Part shown: piece by piece, positions 35,150 through 45,559 of the stretch
How positions within the stretch are numbered: the first letter of the stretch is position 1
Layout of the letters: each line of letters begins with the position of its first letter
From: Sclerodactyla briareus
Taxonomy: Eukaryota; Echinodermata; Holothuroidea; Dendrochirotida; Sclerodactylidae
Direction: 5' to 3'
Assembly (NCBI GenBank): GCA_026419785.1
Contig: JAODTK010000566.1
Span: forward strand, 31,001 to 95,000
Length of the DNA: 64,000 nucleotides
Made by a program: the position numbers and the translations under genes
Notes under the pieces: model-generated
Told to the model about the DNA's origin: nothing
The model's database searches: none
What the model saw: the letters and a program-made list of their open reading frames with translations, nothing else

Positions 35150-37620
35150 ATGTTACAGAGACTTTTGTCTCTTCTCCGATATGGGCACGGCCATATGAAT
35201 ATTTAATTGGTTTCCTTCAAGCATTCAATATTTAACTTTTGGGTAAACTCCTACTAGATATAAGGAGACATATCAAGCAGCTTGCTGAATTAAACCTCAT
35301 TATAATTCACGATACACGAAATACATTCGAATGATTCATTTATTCACTAGTCGCAATCAGACATGTTGGTCACTAATCCCTTTTTCTTTCTGAGTACTCC
35401 GCCTCCGCTTAGTTATAGTAACAAACACCGAAACCGGTAAACGAATATTCTTCGCGACCTATTCACTCTCTCGGAAATGAATTACTTTTTCCCAGCGATA
35501 TTTGATTTCAAACTGAGGGCGCGTATATGGGTGCGATTTATATTCCCTCGTATGGGGGTCCCTGGAAACAAAGTTGACATCGGGAGAAATAGCGTCGACG
35601 CTTCGCGAACAACAAATTAATAATGCTTCGCTACTTTTTTCCTGCTTCGTAATTCACTAACCTGATGGGGGTGGGGGACGGGGGGGAGGGGGGACGCTCG
35701 AAATCGTGCAATTTTTTTCCCGCCCCCTCAATATTCTCATATTGAAAACAATACTACGAACGACCATATTGAAGAGTTAATCCTGAAATTGCTGCAGAAT
35801 CGTCGGAGTTTTACGCGATTTGACGAGAACCGGGAAGTGTTTAGAGGGCGCCACCAATCAAACGATAGGAACTCAAATCATGCAACGTCACATGCGGAAT
35901 TGCGCCTCTGCCATTTTCAGACTTTGTACTGATGTATTCATCACCGATATTTTGCAACATCTCTTCGGTCGCGCGAATGTAGTTTATCTTAGAACTCGTG
36001 AGGGGCAAAATTTTTCCCACCCGTGTTCCTGACAACACACGATTACTGAAGTTAGTAGGCCCAATTTGGAAGCCTTTGTATGTGGTTATGGCCGGACGCG
36101 GGAATTTAATCCAGGTTTGCTAGTCCGAGTTTTCAGCCACCTATCCTCATGGTCCTTCGACAACCCCATCATACACACCAAAAATGTGGATATGGTATTA
36201 TTTCGTTCAAGTATATTTATATGAACACCTATCTCATTTCTGATCGATGATATCCCTTACTGTGGTTGTGCTGCTGCAGTTTACGAAGGCTTCGGCAGGA
36301 GTGAGCGACTCACAAATCCTCGAAGGACTCTTCTTGAAATGACCAATTATAATACATAATTGGCCCTTTTTTTTATTTTTCAAAAAAATGGTGATCATGT
36401 TTCAGAAAGGTACGAATGCCATTTCTGCAATCTGATGGGTCTGTCAGGTCAAAATTTTCCTGGCACGCTCTGCACCAGCAGGTGGAGCTCTGCTTGGATA
36501 GTCCATTCATTAGTCCGCCTCCCCAACCGCCAACACAAGTCGCCGCTCTTGCCTGATAGAACAGTGTCCTTAATTACTTCACAAGGTCTCAGGCTGTCAT
36601 TGTCGCCGTTGACTGATATGTCAAAGTACACAACGAGTTTCTCTTCTATACTTCCTCGCAATGCATAGATGTATTCTGGTTGTCGTTTATGATTTTTTTC
36701 TTAAGTTTTTTCTCTTTCTTCACCGAAGCTCACTGCATGGAAATAACATTTCCCTACTCACAGTGCCTCAAAAGTCGCCTTCACACAGGAGTGGAGTCTT
36801 CCTCAACTCAAAGAGATCAACATAATATAATGGACCAATAAACATTTTTATGACCACACTGCCTAACCGATTATGTGGACAGCACGTACCCTGATAACAA
36901 GGTCGAACATTTAGTACACCCAGCTGTCGTACAATTACCGAGGAGCGACTCGGGTCCGCTCGAACCAACCCAGTGCGACAGACATTGTCGATAGGTGTAT
37001 TTAAATCAACGATGAATACGCTAACATATATACCTGACTTTTATACTCTACCACCATATCTGGCATTCCGCATGTCAATCTAATGATGAGTTACTCTTCT
37101 CAACCAATGTACGTCTTATTACCCATCCACCAAATTCAATAAATCTAATCTGTTCCATGCAGTTTCCAGTGTCATTAGTGCCACGTTTATGTTGGGTATG
37201 CGTTTGTTCACAATTCAGGTTCAATGACCATCATTCAGGGAAGTGAATATCCTGTTTCCTAATGAATGCAAATTTTTCGGTTTTATGGTCAATGGTGACG
37301 TGAACAGTACGTAGTTGCAGCATGCGACTTCCTGTTGATTGTGCAATACGTGGCGGTCTATAGACGCAATGAACATTTCTATTGAATACATTTTACTACG
37401 TACCCACGCATGCCCGTGGAAAAAATCAGCGTTCATGAAGTCTCTTGCGTATATTGCTATATATTGGCGTACTCGTAAATGAATTGGAAGAGGATTGGTT
37501 GAAGTCAGATTCCCATATACCTGTGAGGTTTATTCGTATTATCCGATGGAAAAGCGTGTGTATCATTGGCTATTCGTATCACAGGACGATCCCTTCGATC
37601 TGAAATCCATAATCCTTTGC
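35150..37620. other. Unassigned DNA, no recognised gene
   Basis: Overlapping frames of 70-102 codons on both strands at 36.36-36.67 kb have non-repetitive composition, but I do not recognise them. A G-rich stretch lies at 35666-35694. Nothing else is seen. Confidence 0.45.
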
Positions 37621-37624
37621 ATCA

Positions 37625-37904
37625 TTCGATCAATAAAACGGCCTAATATGGGGACATGGCATTCTCAATTGCTGCTTCAGACTGGAACTCCTTGCCCCAG
37701 TCACTCCGCAGGCAAATATAAGTCATTTCAGTCTCCCCTCAAAACATTTTCTTTTTCATGTGTATTCTGACTATTTTTTTTTTTTTGGGGGGGGGGTTCT
37801 TTGAAGCGCTCTGGGTCTTTTTCTGTAAGGCGCTATATAAGTGGCATTATTAAAAAATTTATTATTATTATTATTATTATATTATTATTATTATTATTAT
37901 TATT
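37625..37904 (+). mobile_element. L2/CR1-like LINE, 3' end fragment
   Basis: The + strand reads YGDMAFSIAASDWNSLPQSL (about 37647-37706), corresponding to the family's 'YGdrAFSvaaPrLWNsLP'. The following SFK..LK-type C-terminus has decayed. The 3' UTR has the family's terminal inverted repeat, AGCGCT at 37805-37810 and AGGCGCT at 37828-37834, then TATATAAG and the (ATT)n tail (37859-37904). Its tail is shared with the minus-strand LINE copy beginning at 37905, so the two elements meet tail to tail. Poly-T/poly-G at 37771-37796 lies in the 3' UTR. Confidence 0.7.
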
Positions 37905-38270
37905 TTACCTTCTCCTCACACTCTCTTGGTTGGTGTTTTACTTTCTTCCCTTGACCTCGGAATCCTACCCGGATTCGGGGTCCAGTGTTCGTCGGGTATG
38001 TGAGCGGTGCCCAGGAGTGCGCTTGGGAAGGTTTCGTACTTCTTGATTACCAGGTATGGCTCAGTATGTGTTTATCAGTCTGGGTGTGGTAGCTCCTAGT
38101 GCGCCGATCCCTACTGGTACCACTCTGGCATTCACGTTCCCGTCCTCTGTATTTCAGTTTCAGTCCTGGTACTTGTCCGATTTTCCCCCTTGTTTTCTCG
38201 TTTCCTCCGTACTATGTTGGTATTGTCCGGGACGGCTAGGTCGACGATTGTCCGGCAGATTTAGTCTCTT
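37859..38270 (-). mobile_element. Non-LTR LINE 3' end, copy A
   Basis: Read on the minus strand it contains KYQDWNWN, then ARVVPVGIGALGATTPRL. This matches the C-terminal signature 'kYqDl..e...W.v.v.viPVViGALG.v...l' found near the end of a group of non-LTR retrotransposon Pol proteins. The clade is not assigned. Stops interrupt it. The 3' end runs into an (AAT)n tail (37859-37904 on +), shared with the L2-like fragment. Copy B, of the same family and orientation, lies immediately upstream on this strand. Confidence 0.6.
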
Positions 38271-38274
38271 ATTA

Positions 38275-38307
<33 letters not shown>

Positions 38308-38720
38308 GTTATTATTATTATTATTTAACCTTTGTTTTTCCACACCTCTCTTGCTGGAGTTATCGCAATGACTTCGGATTCCTAACCCGGTTCCTGGGAA
38401 GTCCAGCTCCCTCCAGATTATGTGGGCAAGTTCCCGAGACGGCTTTGCATTGATCTTGCTGTTGTCTTGTGTACTCCTGGAATTTTCTGTGTTTACTTTC
38501 AGTTTCCGTGCTCACTGCCCCTAGTAACCCACCTACGATCAGCACACTTCTGCCTTTACGTTCCACGGTCGAGTGTGAGTTCCATCCCAGCTCCGGGTAT
38601 TTCTGGATCTTTTGTTTCGTTTGTCTGCACATTTCTGTCCAGTGGAAAAGCTTCATCTATTATTGTAGCTCGATTCTCCGTTTCATCATCCAGGAAACGA
38701 TTATGTCCGTCTTCTGGCTG
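38270..38720 (-). mobile_element. Non-LTR LINE 3' end, copy B
   Basis: A minus-strand frame (38360-38656) contains KIQKYPELGWNSHS and VLIVGGLLGAVSTETESKH, which align position by position with copy A (KYQD..., VVPVGIGALGATT...). The DNA also aligns: CTCGGAATCCTACCCGGATTC in copy A corresponds to TTCGGATTCCTAACCCGGTTC here. The 3' (AAT)n tail is at 38270-38325 and abuts the truncated 5' end of copy A. Copy B keeps a longer open stretch than copy A. Confidence 0.6.
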
Positions 38721-39030
38721 TTATGACTCGATAATGTTCCAGAGTAATTTCACATTAGTATGTCCTACACTCTGAAGTAGTAACTAGCTTGCCATTACAT
38801 GCTCAGATGTCATCGGTAATCCGAAGGAAATTACATTTTGTTTCATGCCTAAATATCCTGTATATACCATAATATATATTTCATTTCAATCATATATTAA
38901 TAATATCTATTATATATATGTTCCGGTATTTTATTGTCTTGACCGAGCTCGGCGAAATCTATGAAGTCATGGCAGTGTGTGCATGAGTATGTTTTTGTGG
39001 TGGAGCCTGATTGGTAACACAATAACTGGT
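38720..39030. other. Unassigned AT-rich spacer
   Basis: AT-rich DNA with TATATAT stretches at 38860-38920. No gene or repeat family is recognised. Confidence 0.4.
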
Positions 39031-39440
39031 GCTAGGGCGACTACCACCCCCCCTACACTACCCCCCGGACATAACCCCTCGGACAACTACCCCGAAGTAA
39101 ACCACGCCCCTGGAATATACCCTCGGACATTACCCCTCTGGACATTACCCCCGACAATTACCCTCTAGACAAATACCACGAGGACCCTAAACGACCCGAC
39201 CCCCCAGGACAATCACCCCCCTTAAATTACCCCCGAAGACAAATCCCCCGAGACAATCCCTCCCAGACAATCACCACCCCCCGGGCAAACCCCCGAGGTC
39301 AAATACCCCCGGGGACTCTACCAACCGGACATTTACCCCCAGGCAAATACCCCCGAAGTCAGGTACTATGGATAACTATCATTCGAAACTATCACCCATC
39401 CGGGACAACTACTACCTCATGACGATACCCCCGGAACAGA
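39030..39440 (+). repeat. Minisatellite F, C-rich orientation
   Basis: More than twenty diverged units of about 14-18 bp on the pattern GACAATTACCCCC(CGG), strongly C-rich and G-poor on this strand. It is the reverse complement of the array at 46985-47315. Frames through it encode only Thr/Pro-rich repeats and are not genes. Confidence 0.9.
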
Positions 39441-39835
39441 TGCCCACAGATAATGTTACATACGTTTTTCGGAAAAATCGTTTTTGGAACCGATTCAGAT
39501 TTGTCTGCAGAAGACTCCGGAATATCAATCCGAGGTTGGGCTACATTCGACGCCGCGAGGTCACTGTGAACAGCCGCGGCCGTGCCGCGCGTACTGTGAT
39601 GGATCAATGTTGTATGTTGCTGTCCTTACCAACCCATACCCACTACTAATTACGACAATATCCTCATGATCATTGATTTATTTATCTCTGAGATTTTGCT
39701 GCTTTTTCAACTAAGGCGTGTCTGTACCTCTAAAGTCGAATATTTTCACATAATTGTAATTATTTATTATTCATGGTGTTGAATTCGAGTCTGCTTCCAG
39801 TGAAAAAAATGTTGGAGATTAATGGTGTGATGGAC

Positions 39836-40865
39836 CTAATTAATAATAATAATACTAATAAGAATAATATAATAATAATTAGTTGATATTTTTTGTAATA
39901 ATAATAAAACACATATTTATAGAGCGCCTCTCCCAAATGGCTCGAACGCTTGGACGAAAAAAAACCGAAACATGCGCACAATTAAACATTATATTACAAA
40001 TTAAAAAATGATTTTTAGGACGGGACTTGAAGGTAGACCTTCTGACAATGACGCAGATCTTCAGGGAGTCTGTATATAGTGCGGGCACATGTGAGAAACC
40101 ACGCTCCGCCATCTTGAGGACTGTGTGGAACAAATCCACAGGAGTTTTCTGTCCGGCAATCTGAGATGACGGCGAGGCTTGTAATCTTTCATCATATGAT
40201 GAGGTATGCGGTCCGTGTTGGATGACTTAAATTCTAGTGTAAAATCTTAACTGATGCGTTCAATTAATGGAAAAGGCCAGTGAAGTGATTGCAGGATTGG
40301 TGTGATACTGTCCATAGGTCGGACTCGGCAGACAATCCTTGCGGTAGAGTTGAGGATCCGCTTCAGAGCGGTTTTTAGAGTGGTATGGGTAGGCCGAACA
40401 GGAGAGAGTTACAGTATCAATTTTAGCGGTAATTAGGCCTGAGCAATCTGTAAAGAGGCAGTTTCGTGGAGATTAGAACGGATCCTCCCAAGATATGTTA
40501 GGCTGAATTCCGGCTGACTAGCAATAGTAGTGACATGGGGACCATTGACATTTCGAGTCGAGATCACTCCCGAGATCTCTAACCTCGCTGGGAAGGAGTA
40601 CTCAGGAATCCGCGGAATCTAAGGGAAGCGTCTTATGATCTAAAACAGTCTTTTTATCGAAATATAAACTCGTTTTTACTAGGGTTTTAGCTTGAGCGTA
40701 TTTGTTGGTCATCCAGTCATTGACACTATCGATACATCTCTCGAGACTACCGATTGACGAGTCGATATCAGCTGTTGACAAGGGAGATAGATTTGAACGT
40801 CTCAATCGTACTTTCGGTATGGCTGCGTAATTTGGTATGGCTGCAATTTGTATTTACCATGCATG
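39836..40865 (-). mobile_element. L2/CR1-like LINE, 3' third
   Basis: This is the longest L2-like copy here. On the minus strand, a YADD-position block has decayed to YAAIPKVRL (about 40815). It is followed by IDSSIGSLERCIDSVNDWMT (about 40720-40780), matching the usual 'i..LerCl.dI..WM..N.L.LN..KTE'. Then come ITPILQSLHWPFPLIERIS (about 40250-40310), an HLRLPDRK stretch near 40165, and a degenerate C-terminus. The 3' UTR has the terminal inverted repeat (AGCGCCTC at 39923-39930; GAACGCT at 39944-39950), a TATAAAT-like stretch and an (ATT)n-type tail (39836-39905). Many frameshifts and stops make it dead. The upstream RT palm is not retained. Confidence 0.8.
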
Positions 40866-40912
40866 GTGTATAGGCGCTGGGTGAAGGTACATCGGTCATA
40901 CTGTTCAGGGTT

Positions 40913-41064
40913 AGCATGGGCGTCACAGTGGGGGACGGGGGGGTGACCTTTCATTTCCCCCCACTTTTGACAATGCTCCTATGGACTTTAACATTAAAAT
41001 TTTGAAAATGTTGGCCATATCCCCCCCCCTCCCCGACTTTTTAGAGGTGATGACGCCATGGGGG
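40913..41064 (+). mobile_element. Short inverted-repeat element G, copy 1
   Basis: A MITE-like element of about 150 bp. The left end is CATGGGCGTCACAG and the right end is the inverted GATGACGCCATG, so the ends match as CATGG(G)CGTCA. Inside the ends lie a G-rich run on the left (40930-40947) and a C-rich run on the right (41023-41036). Between them is CCCCCCACTTTTGACAAT. There is no coding capacity. No clear target-site duplication is visible. Confidence 0.6.
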
Positions 41065-41227
41065 AAGGGGACCGTTAGTAGTACCCCTTTTCTGACAGGA
41101 TGTTCCGACAAATGGCTGCATAGTTGTGAATTAATAATTTTTATGATGAAATCAGCGACCATTTCATCTTACTACTTGAGCAATCAGACATGCGGATTTA
41201 TCAACGCGGGGGCGCGGGTCACTAGAT

Positions 41228-41312
41228 AAGAGGTGCGCCACCATAGGTTGGCCCGAACCCTCCAGAACATTTTGGGTTTTAAAACACCTCCTAGATCGCC
41301 GGATGGCCCCTC
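41228..41312 (+). repeat. Short palindromic-core repeat (P-like), solo copy
   Basis: GCGCCACCATAGGTTGGCCC at about 41236, then CCTAGATCGCCGGATGGCCCC about 55 bp later. It shares layout and wording with the solo copies at 41.91 and 55.49 kb. Confidence 0.65.
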
Positions 41313-41907
41313 GGGGGACTGAGATAAACCGTTGTTCTACTCACACATCGGCTAGAACAATTGTGCCTGTCTCCAGGGTTGTATTACACTGTAAACTAAA
41401 TGAATCTTTGCATCTTACTGGAATATATGAATCTAATGTGAGGGTTGTGTTTTCCTTCTCCACCTACATGTCAAGTATTATATAAACCACGGGCCCTACG
41501 AGTGACATCATTGATTCCGCTTCTCTGCCCGTCAGCCCATACAGTTATATGCCCGACAGTAAAACTCACATTCGTCAAAAAACAAAAAAAAAAAAAAAAA
41601 AATGGAAAGTGACAATGGTTCATGTTTGAATACCTGATGTTTAGCAGGTTAGTGTATGGACCTGTTGCAATTTGGTCTCCTGCCAAAACGTACACATTCA
41701 TATTAGGCTGATCGAGATCATTGAAGCACATTTAATACGGGCCCTTATCTCTCTGGAGCTGTGAACTGCTCTAACCAATGCTTGGAAGACCCCGCACCAT
41801 CTGCCCTGGACATCAGCATGGGTTTTGATACGCGGTTACACCTTTTTCGTCGTTTCTTTCTGGACAGGTATTGTATCACAACAGGACGATGTGTACTGCA
41901 TTTATTA

Positions 41908-42003
41908 TCTAAGGGGAGCGCCACTATGGGTTGGCGCTGAGCGCATCATAAATGTTAGCTTTTTACCTCTTAGATCGCCGGAAAATGGCACTTGCCGGGC
42001 CTA
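41908..42003 (+). repeat. Short palindromic-core repeat (P-like), solo copy
   Basis: The core GCGCCACTATGGGTTGGCGC has GCGCCA and TGGCGC as perfect inverted arms. After about 45 bp comes CTTAGATCGCCGGAAAATGG, then CACTTGCCGGGC. It aligns well with the copy at 55488-55582. Confidence 0.75.
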
Positions 42004-42400
42004 ATGCAAATCTGATGTGCGATTTAGTAAGTAAAGTATTTTGAAGAGTTGTTACTCTGCACATAATAGCAGATAAATATAGCCAACAAATCATTAATAT
42101 CTGATTAGCGAAGTGACAATATTGAATTAATGTCCACACCCGTTTGTGAAATGTGGGAGACTATTTTGCCTGGTATCTAAGCGAGCCCAATCATTGCTTG
42201 GTACGTATCGATGAGAAATTTTTCCCCGGAGAGAACTAGGTCACTCAAATTGCAGGAAGAGTCCTTTTTGGTACTTTACTCCAGTACGTGCTAGATTTTC
42301 AGTGGGATCCGCTGGAAAGAGGGGTGGGGGGGGCAGGGATATCGTGAGTGCAAAAGTGAATTTTGGGGGGCCCATCATCAAGGTGATGCACTTTTTTGAG

Positions 42401-42490
42401 CCGCAGCGCCACCACGTGTGGTGCGCGTACGCAAATATTTACGCAAATGTTCGTGAGATAGAAGGAAAAGGCACTTCCCACTGGTCCGTG
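42401..42490 (+). repeat. Palindromic-core repeat (P-like), diverged copy
   Basis: GCGCCACCACGTGTGGTGCGC is nearly a perfect palindrome (CACCAC/GTGGTG). About 55 bp later comes AAGGCACTTCCC, matching the GGCACTT(C/G)CCGG block of family P. Confidence 0.6.
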
Positions 42491-42625
42491 CCTTTTGGAA
42501 GTAAAGCAATAACACCCCTAACATGTACAATAATTTTTTTTATTCCGGGAATTATTCTGAAATGTCAGTTGATAGTCTAATTCTGCTAGCAAATCACTCC
42601 TTTTACACCTCAATTATTCAGTGGA

Positions 42626-42737
42626 TAGCATGGGCTCGCAGGTGGCGACGGGGGGGGGGGATGCCAAATTTTCAAAATTGGGGGGACATCATATCGTTTG
42701 TCCCCCCCCCCCCAACTTTCCAACTTTCCTGACGTAA
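42626..42737 (+). mobile_element. Short inverted-repeat element G, copy 2
   Basis: The left end is CATGGGCTCGCAGGTGGCGACG followed by poly-G (42650-42660). The internal block is TCAAAATTGGGGGGACATC then ATATCGTTTGTCC. The element ends in poly-C (42702-42713) and CTGACG. The internal block recurs, reverse-complemented, in copy 3. Its right terminal repeat is eroded. Confidence 0.6.
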
Positions 42738-43029
42738 TAAAAATAATAGGCACATGCCCCGATTCCGTAGCACTTAAACTGATTCAATTTTGTCTAACCA
42801 AACATAATCGCGTTGGAATTGTCTTAATCCACTAATTCCAGGTAAGGACCCCAGTGATTATCTGGACCGACTATAAGGGCCGAAGTGGAAGAATTACCCA
42901 TGTTTCATACGATTTCTCGAATTTAAATCGAATAGCCAAAGTGCCTAATTTTTTTATGAAGTGGTTTTCGCGCGCCAATTCCCGGCGTTGTATGCTGAAT
43001 ATGCGATGTAATGCTTGAAATCATTTTGT

Positions 43030-43390
43030 TCACTCGATTAATTCTAGAAGCCAGTGGGGGCAAGACTCCCCCCCCCCATTTTTTCTGAGATGAAAAATTC
43101 GGCGAAAATTCGTGGAATTTTGGGGAGGAAAAAGGAAGTGAAAAAAATTCCTGCAATTTTTCGCAGACTTATTCGATAAATGCCCGGAAAACATACAATC
43201 CTTTCTTCGCGCGCCTCCCGGCGCGCTGGTGTTTCCGATGACTGACTTGTAAAAATTCGGGTCCCATTTTCGTGCTCCTAACCTTGGAGTGGTCCCGTAC
43301 CCTTATGGCTTTTCCCTTCGATCCCACCAAAGACCGTTCGTTAGACCCCAGGATCCCACTCAAACAAAGCCATGGTAGAAAAGGTTATAA
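43030..43390 (-). repeat. 350-bp dispersed repeat R, copy 1
   Basis: The reverse complement aligns over nearly its full length with 55690-56045. Shared blocks in order are: TGGCTTTGTTTG; TGGGATCC(T)GGGGTCTA; CGAACGGTCT followed by GGTGGGATCGA; GACCA then TCCAA; GGCGCGCG-type palindromes; TTTTCCGGG; CCCCAAA followed by TTCG(C)CGAATT; a poly-G run; and a TGGCTTC end. The 64-77 codon frames in it follow the repeat and are not genes. I do not recognise the family. Confidence 0.85.
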
Positions 43391-43870
43391 GAAATACCAT
43401 GTGTGATTTCGGTAAATCGTCCCCTAGTAATGCCACTGACAACTTTTTTTTTCTGTCTTTTTTGCTCAAATCACACATGTAGGTGTGTGCTATTGAGCCT
43501 GACAATTGCCGTTTCCGTCGATTTAGAGGGTATCAAAAGCCTGAGATTTTCTTTGTAAGATAACGCTTCTCTTAGCTGGCATTTGTCATTCGATGTGCCG
43601 TGCCGCCCCCCCCCCACCTTTTTTGTTTTTCAAAACGGTCCGACGCCGCCTGGTTGACCAGGCTTTGGATACAATACTTTCTTTCACACCTCTCTAGTTT
43701 TTATGCATCCAGAGAATCACCATGGTTTTCACTGATTGTTCAGAGGGCAATTGCCGCGCTCGGATTTTAAAGAAAGTTTTCTTTTCTCCTTGTCAACACT
43801 CATTCAAATGAACCTAATTTCCAATGAAAAACAAATCATATACCCAACATAATTCCATACAAATATCTCT
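43390..43870. other. Unassigned spacer
   Basis: Contains a poly-T run (43445-43453) and a poly-C run (43606-43616). No gene or repeat family is recognised. Confidence 0.4.
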
Positions 43871-44560
43871 TAGAAGCAGAGCGACCACCACTGGTTGCCT
43901 CGAGCTTAGTGCATCACGTCACGTCACGGTCTTCTCAATCTCTTGGTGAGCACCACATGGACTTTCCTGTAGATAAATTGAAATTAAATGAATTCATCTT
44001 AGTCACTGTATGTTTTATACTGGCTTTATACTATCTAATGTAAGTGTCACCATTAGTTGCCGCGCAGCGACGTAGCAAAGTGTTTTTTCGAAATTAGTCT
44101 TCTCAAATGCAAATGGTGATATTGCAGAATAGCTATTTTTCGTAATATCTCAAAACAAAAAACTTGAATTTCTCAACTTAGCTCACCATGGTTCTTACAC
44201 TTTCGAGCTATCCGATGCGTAGCGGCACCATCGTTTTGCCGCGCAGGCGTATCCAATCAATGGCCATTTCAATAACTGAATCAGAAATAACTTTACAAAT
44301 CAGAATGAAATTCACTCTTGCTCTCTATGTTCAGAGCGAAATTGAGCCTTTAATTGCGAAGCGGCCTAATTAGTTTTCTGCGCAGCTAGCGATTCATTAG
44401 TGGATATTACAGCTGAACCATGGTGGATTGCCAGCTAGCCTTTTTTATGTGTAAAAAAAAGAGCTGTACAAATGAAATGCTTTTTACCCAAGCCGTAGCT
44501 ACTATGCGCATTTTTTTCAAATTGCATGTTCCTAGACGCCCAATGGTGGATGGCCGAGAC
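43870..44560 (+). repeat. Tandem array, about 170-bp period, with GCNCCACCA/GTTGCCGCGC core
   Basis: Cores recur at about 43883 (GCGACCACCACTGGTTGCC), 44047 (GTGTCACCATTAGTTGCCGCG), 44220 (AGCGGCACCATCGTTTTGCCG), 44360 (AGCGGCCTAATTAGTTTTCTG) and 44537 (CGCCCAATGGTGGATGG). The first three spacings are near 165-170 bp. GCAGCGAC- and CAGCTAGCGAT-like sequences follow several cores, and T-rich blocks fill the units. The core resembles family P. A 61-codon frame here is a by-product. Confidence 0.6.
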
Positions 44561-44979
44561 CAGTTTTCATATTAATAAATTAAAATAAACTTCACACATT
44601 GAAAAAAATATCAAATTTAGCAGTTCAACTGGCGATTTGTTCTTGATATGCGGAATCGTACTAAAAGGATTTTATTAGTCGGAGAGCCTATAGAAAACCG
44701 CGCCCTGAAAATGGGGTTTCCGATTGGGTTAAGCGGGTGTAACGTTGTACTATTTAATTGGTTTGCAGGCCGCGCGGCAAAATGAGAGCGATCATGCACC
44801 TCTGTCGACGAGGATGCAACATCAATTTATGTGGAAATTTAATTCAATTCACGCCTCCTCGGTATGTGGCGGATCAACCAAAATCATCAATAACCCTATT
44901 ACTTCATCATTAACCCCATCCCGTACATCATTGTACTTTTCACAGCTCGGGTAAGCAGCTCTACAAGTCATAACGTCTC

Positions 44980-45060
44980 CTCCGTTAGTTCGTTCGTTCG
45001 TTAGTCAAGGTTAGTTCGTTCAATCTGCTCGTCACTTCACTCTACCTGAGCCTTACCTGT
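44980..45060 (-). repeat. Degenerate TTCG/TTAG repeat, inverted copy of 30.8 kb block
   Basis: GTTAGTTCGTTCGTTCGTTA at 44994-45013, then CTGCTCGTCACTTCACTC at about 45030. The reverse complement of both blocks is present in the same order at 30800-30890. Confidence 0.6.
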
Positions 45061-45379
45061 GATAGTTAAAAAACTCGGTAAGGTGGAGGACTAAGCATAA
45101 CACTGGCTTCAATTTTCGTGTGAAAAAAAAAAAAAAAAAATTGCACTACCATCTGAAAAAATGGCTTGGAGTCAATATTGCAAAATTTTAACCAAAGCTT
45201 ATTTCCGCCTTGGGTGTACGTGAATTTAATTCCTACCCTAAAATCCCGATCTAACAATACACCATATTGATTGCTCTCCTACCGACAGCCAATCACGGAG
45301 GTCGCTGTAAATATGTTGTTAATTACGGAAAAATTATTATTATTGCGGAATTTTTGTGCACGTGAACATAAAAAAGGGG

Positions 45380-45500
45380 GTTTGCACCCCGAGGATTAGA
45401 AGGGGGGGTACCCGAGTAGTAGAATGGGGGGGGGGTCATCCGCCCCACATTTATCACTGGGTGGATGGGGGGGGTTATCATCACCCCCGATCCTACGCCC
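45380..45500 (+). repeat. G-rich stretch with G-quadruplex potential
   Basis: Four G runs of 7, 10, 3 and 8 bases (45402-45408, 45427-45436, 45461-45463, 45467-45474) lie within about 75 bp on the + strand, followed by a C-rich segment. No gene is associated. Confidence 0.6.
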
Positions 45501-45559
45501 TTGGTAGAACCCCGGTGCGCCTGATGATTCAGGCAAAGAACAACGGACGGTAACTAATT

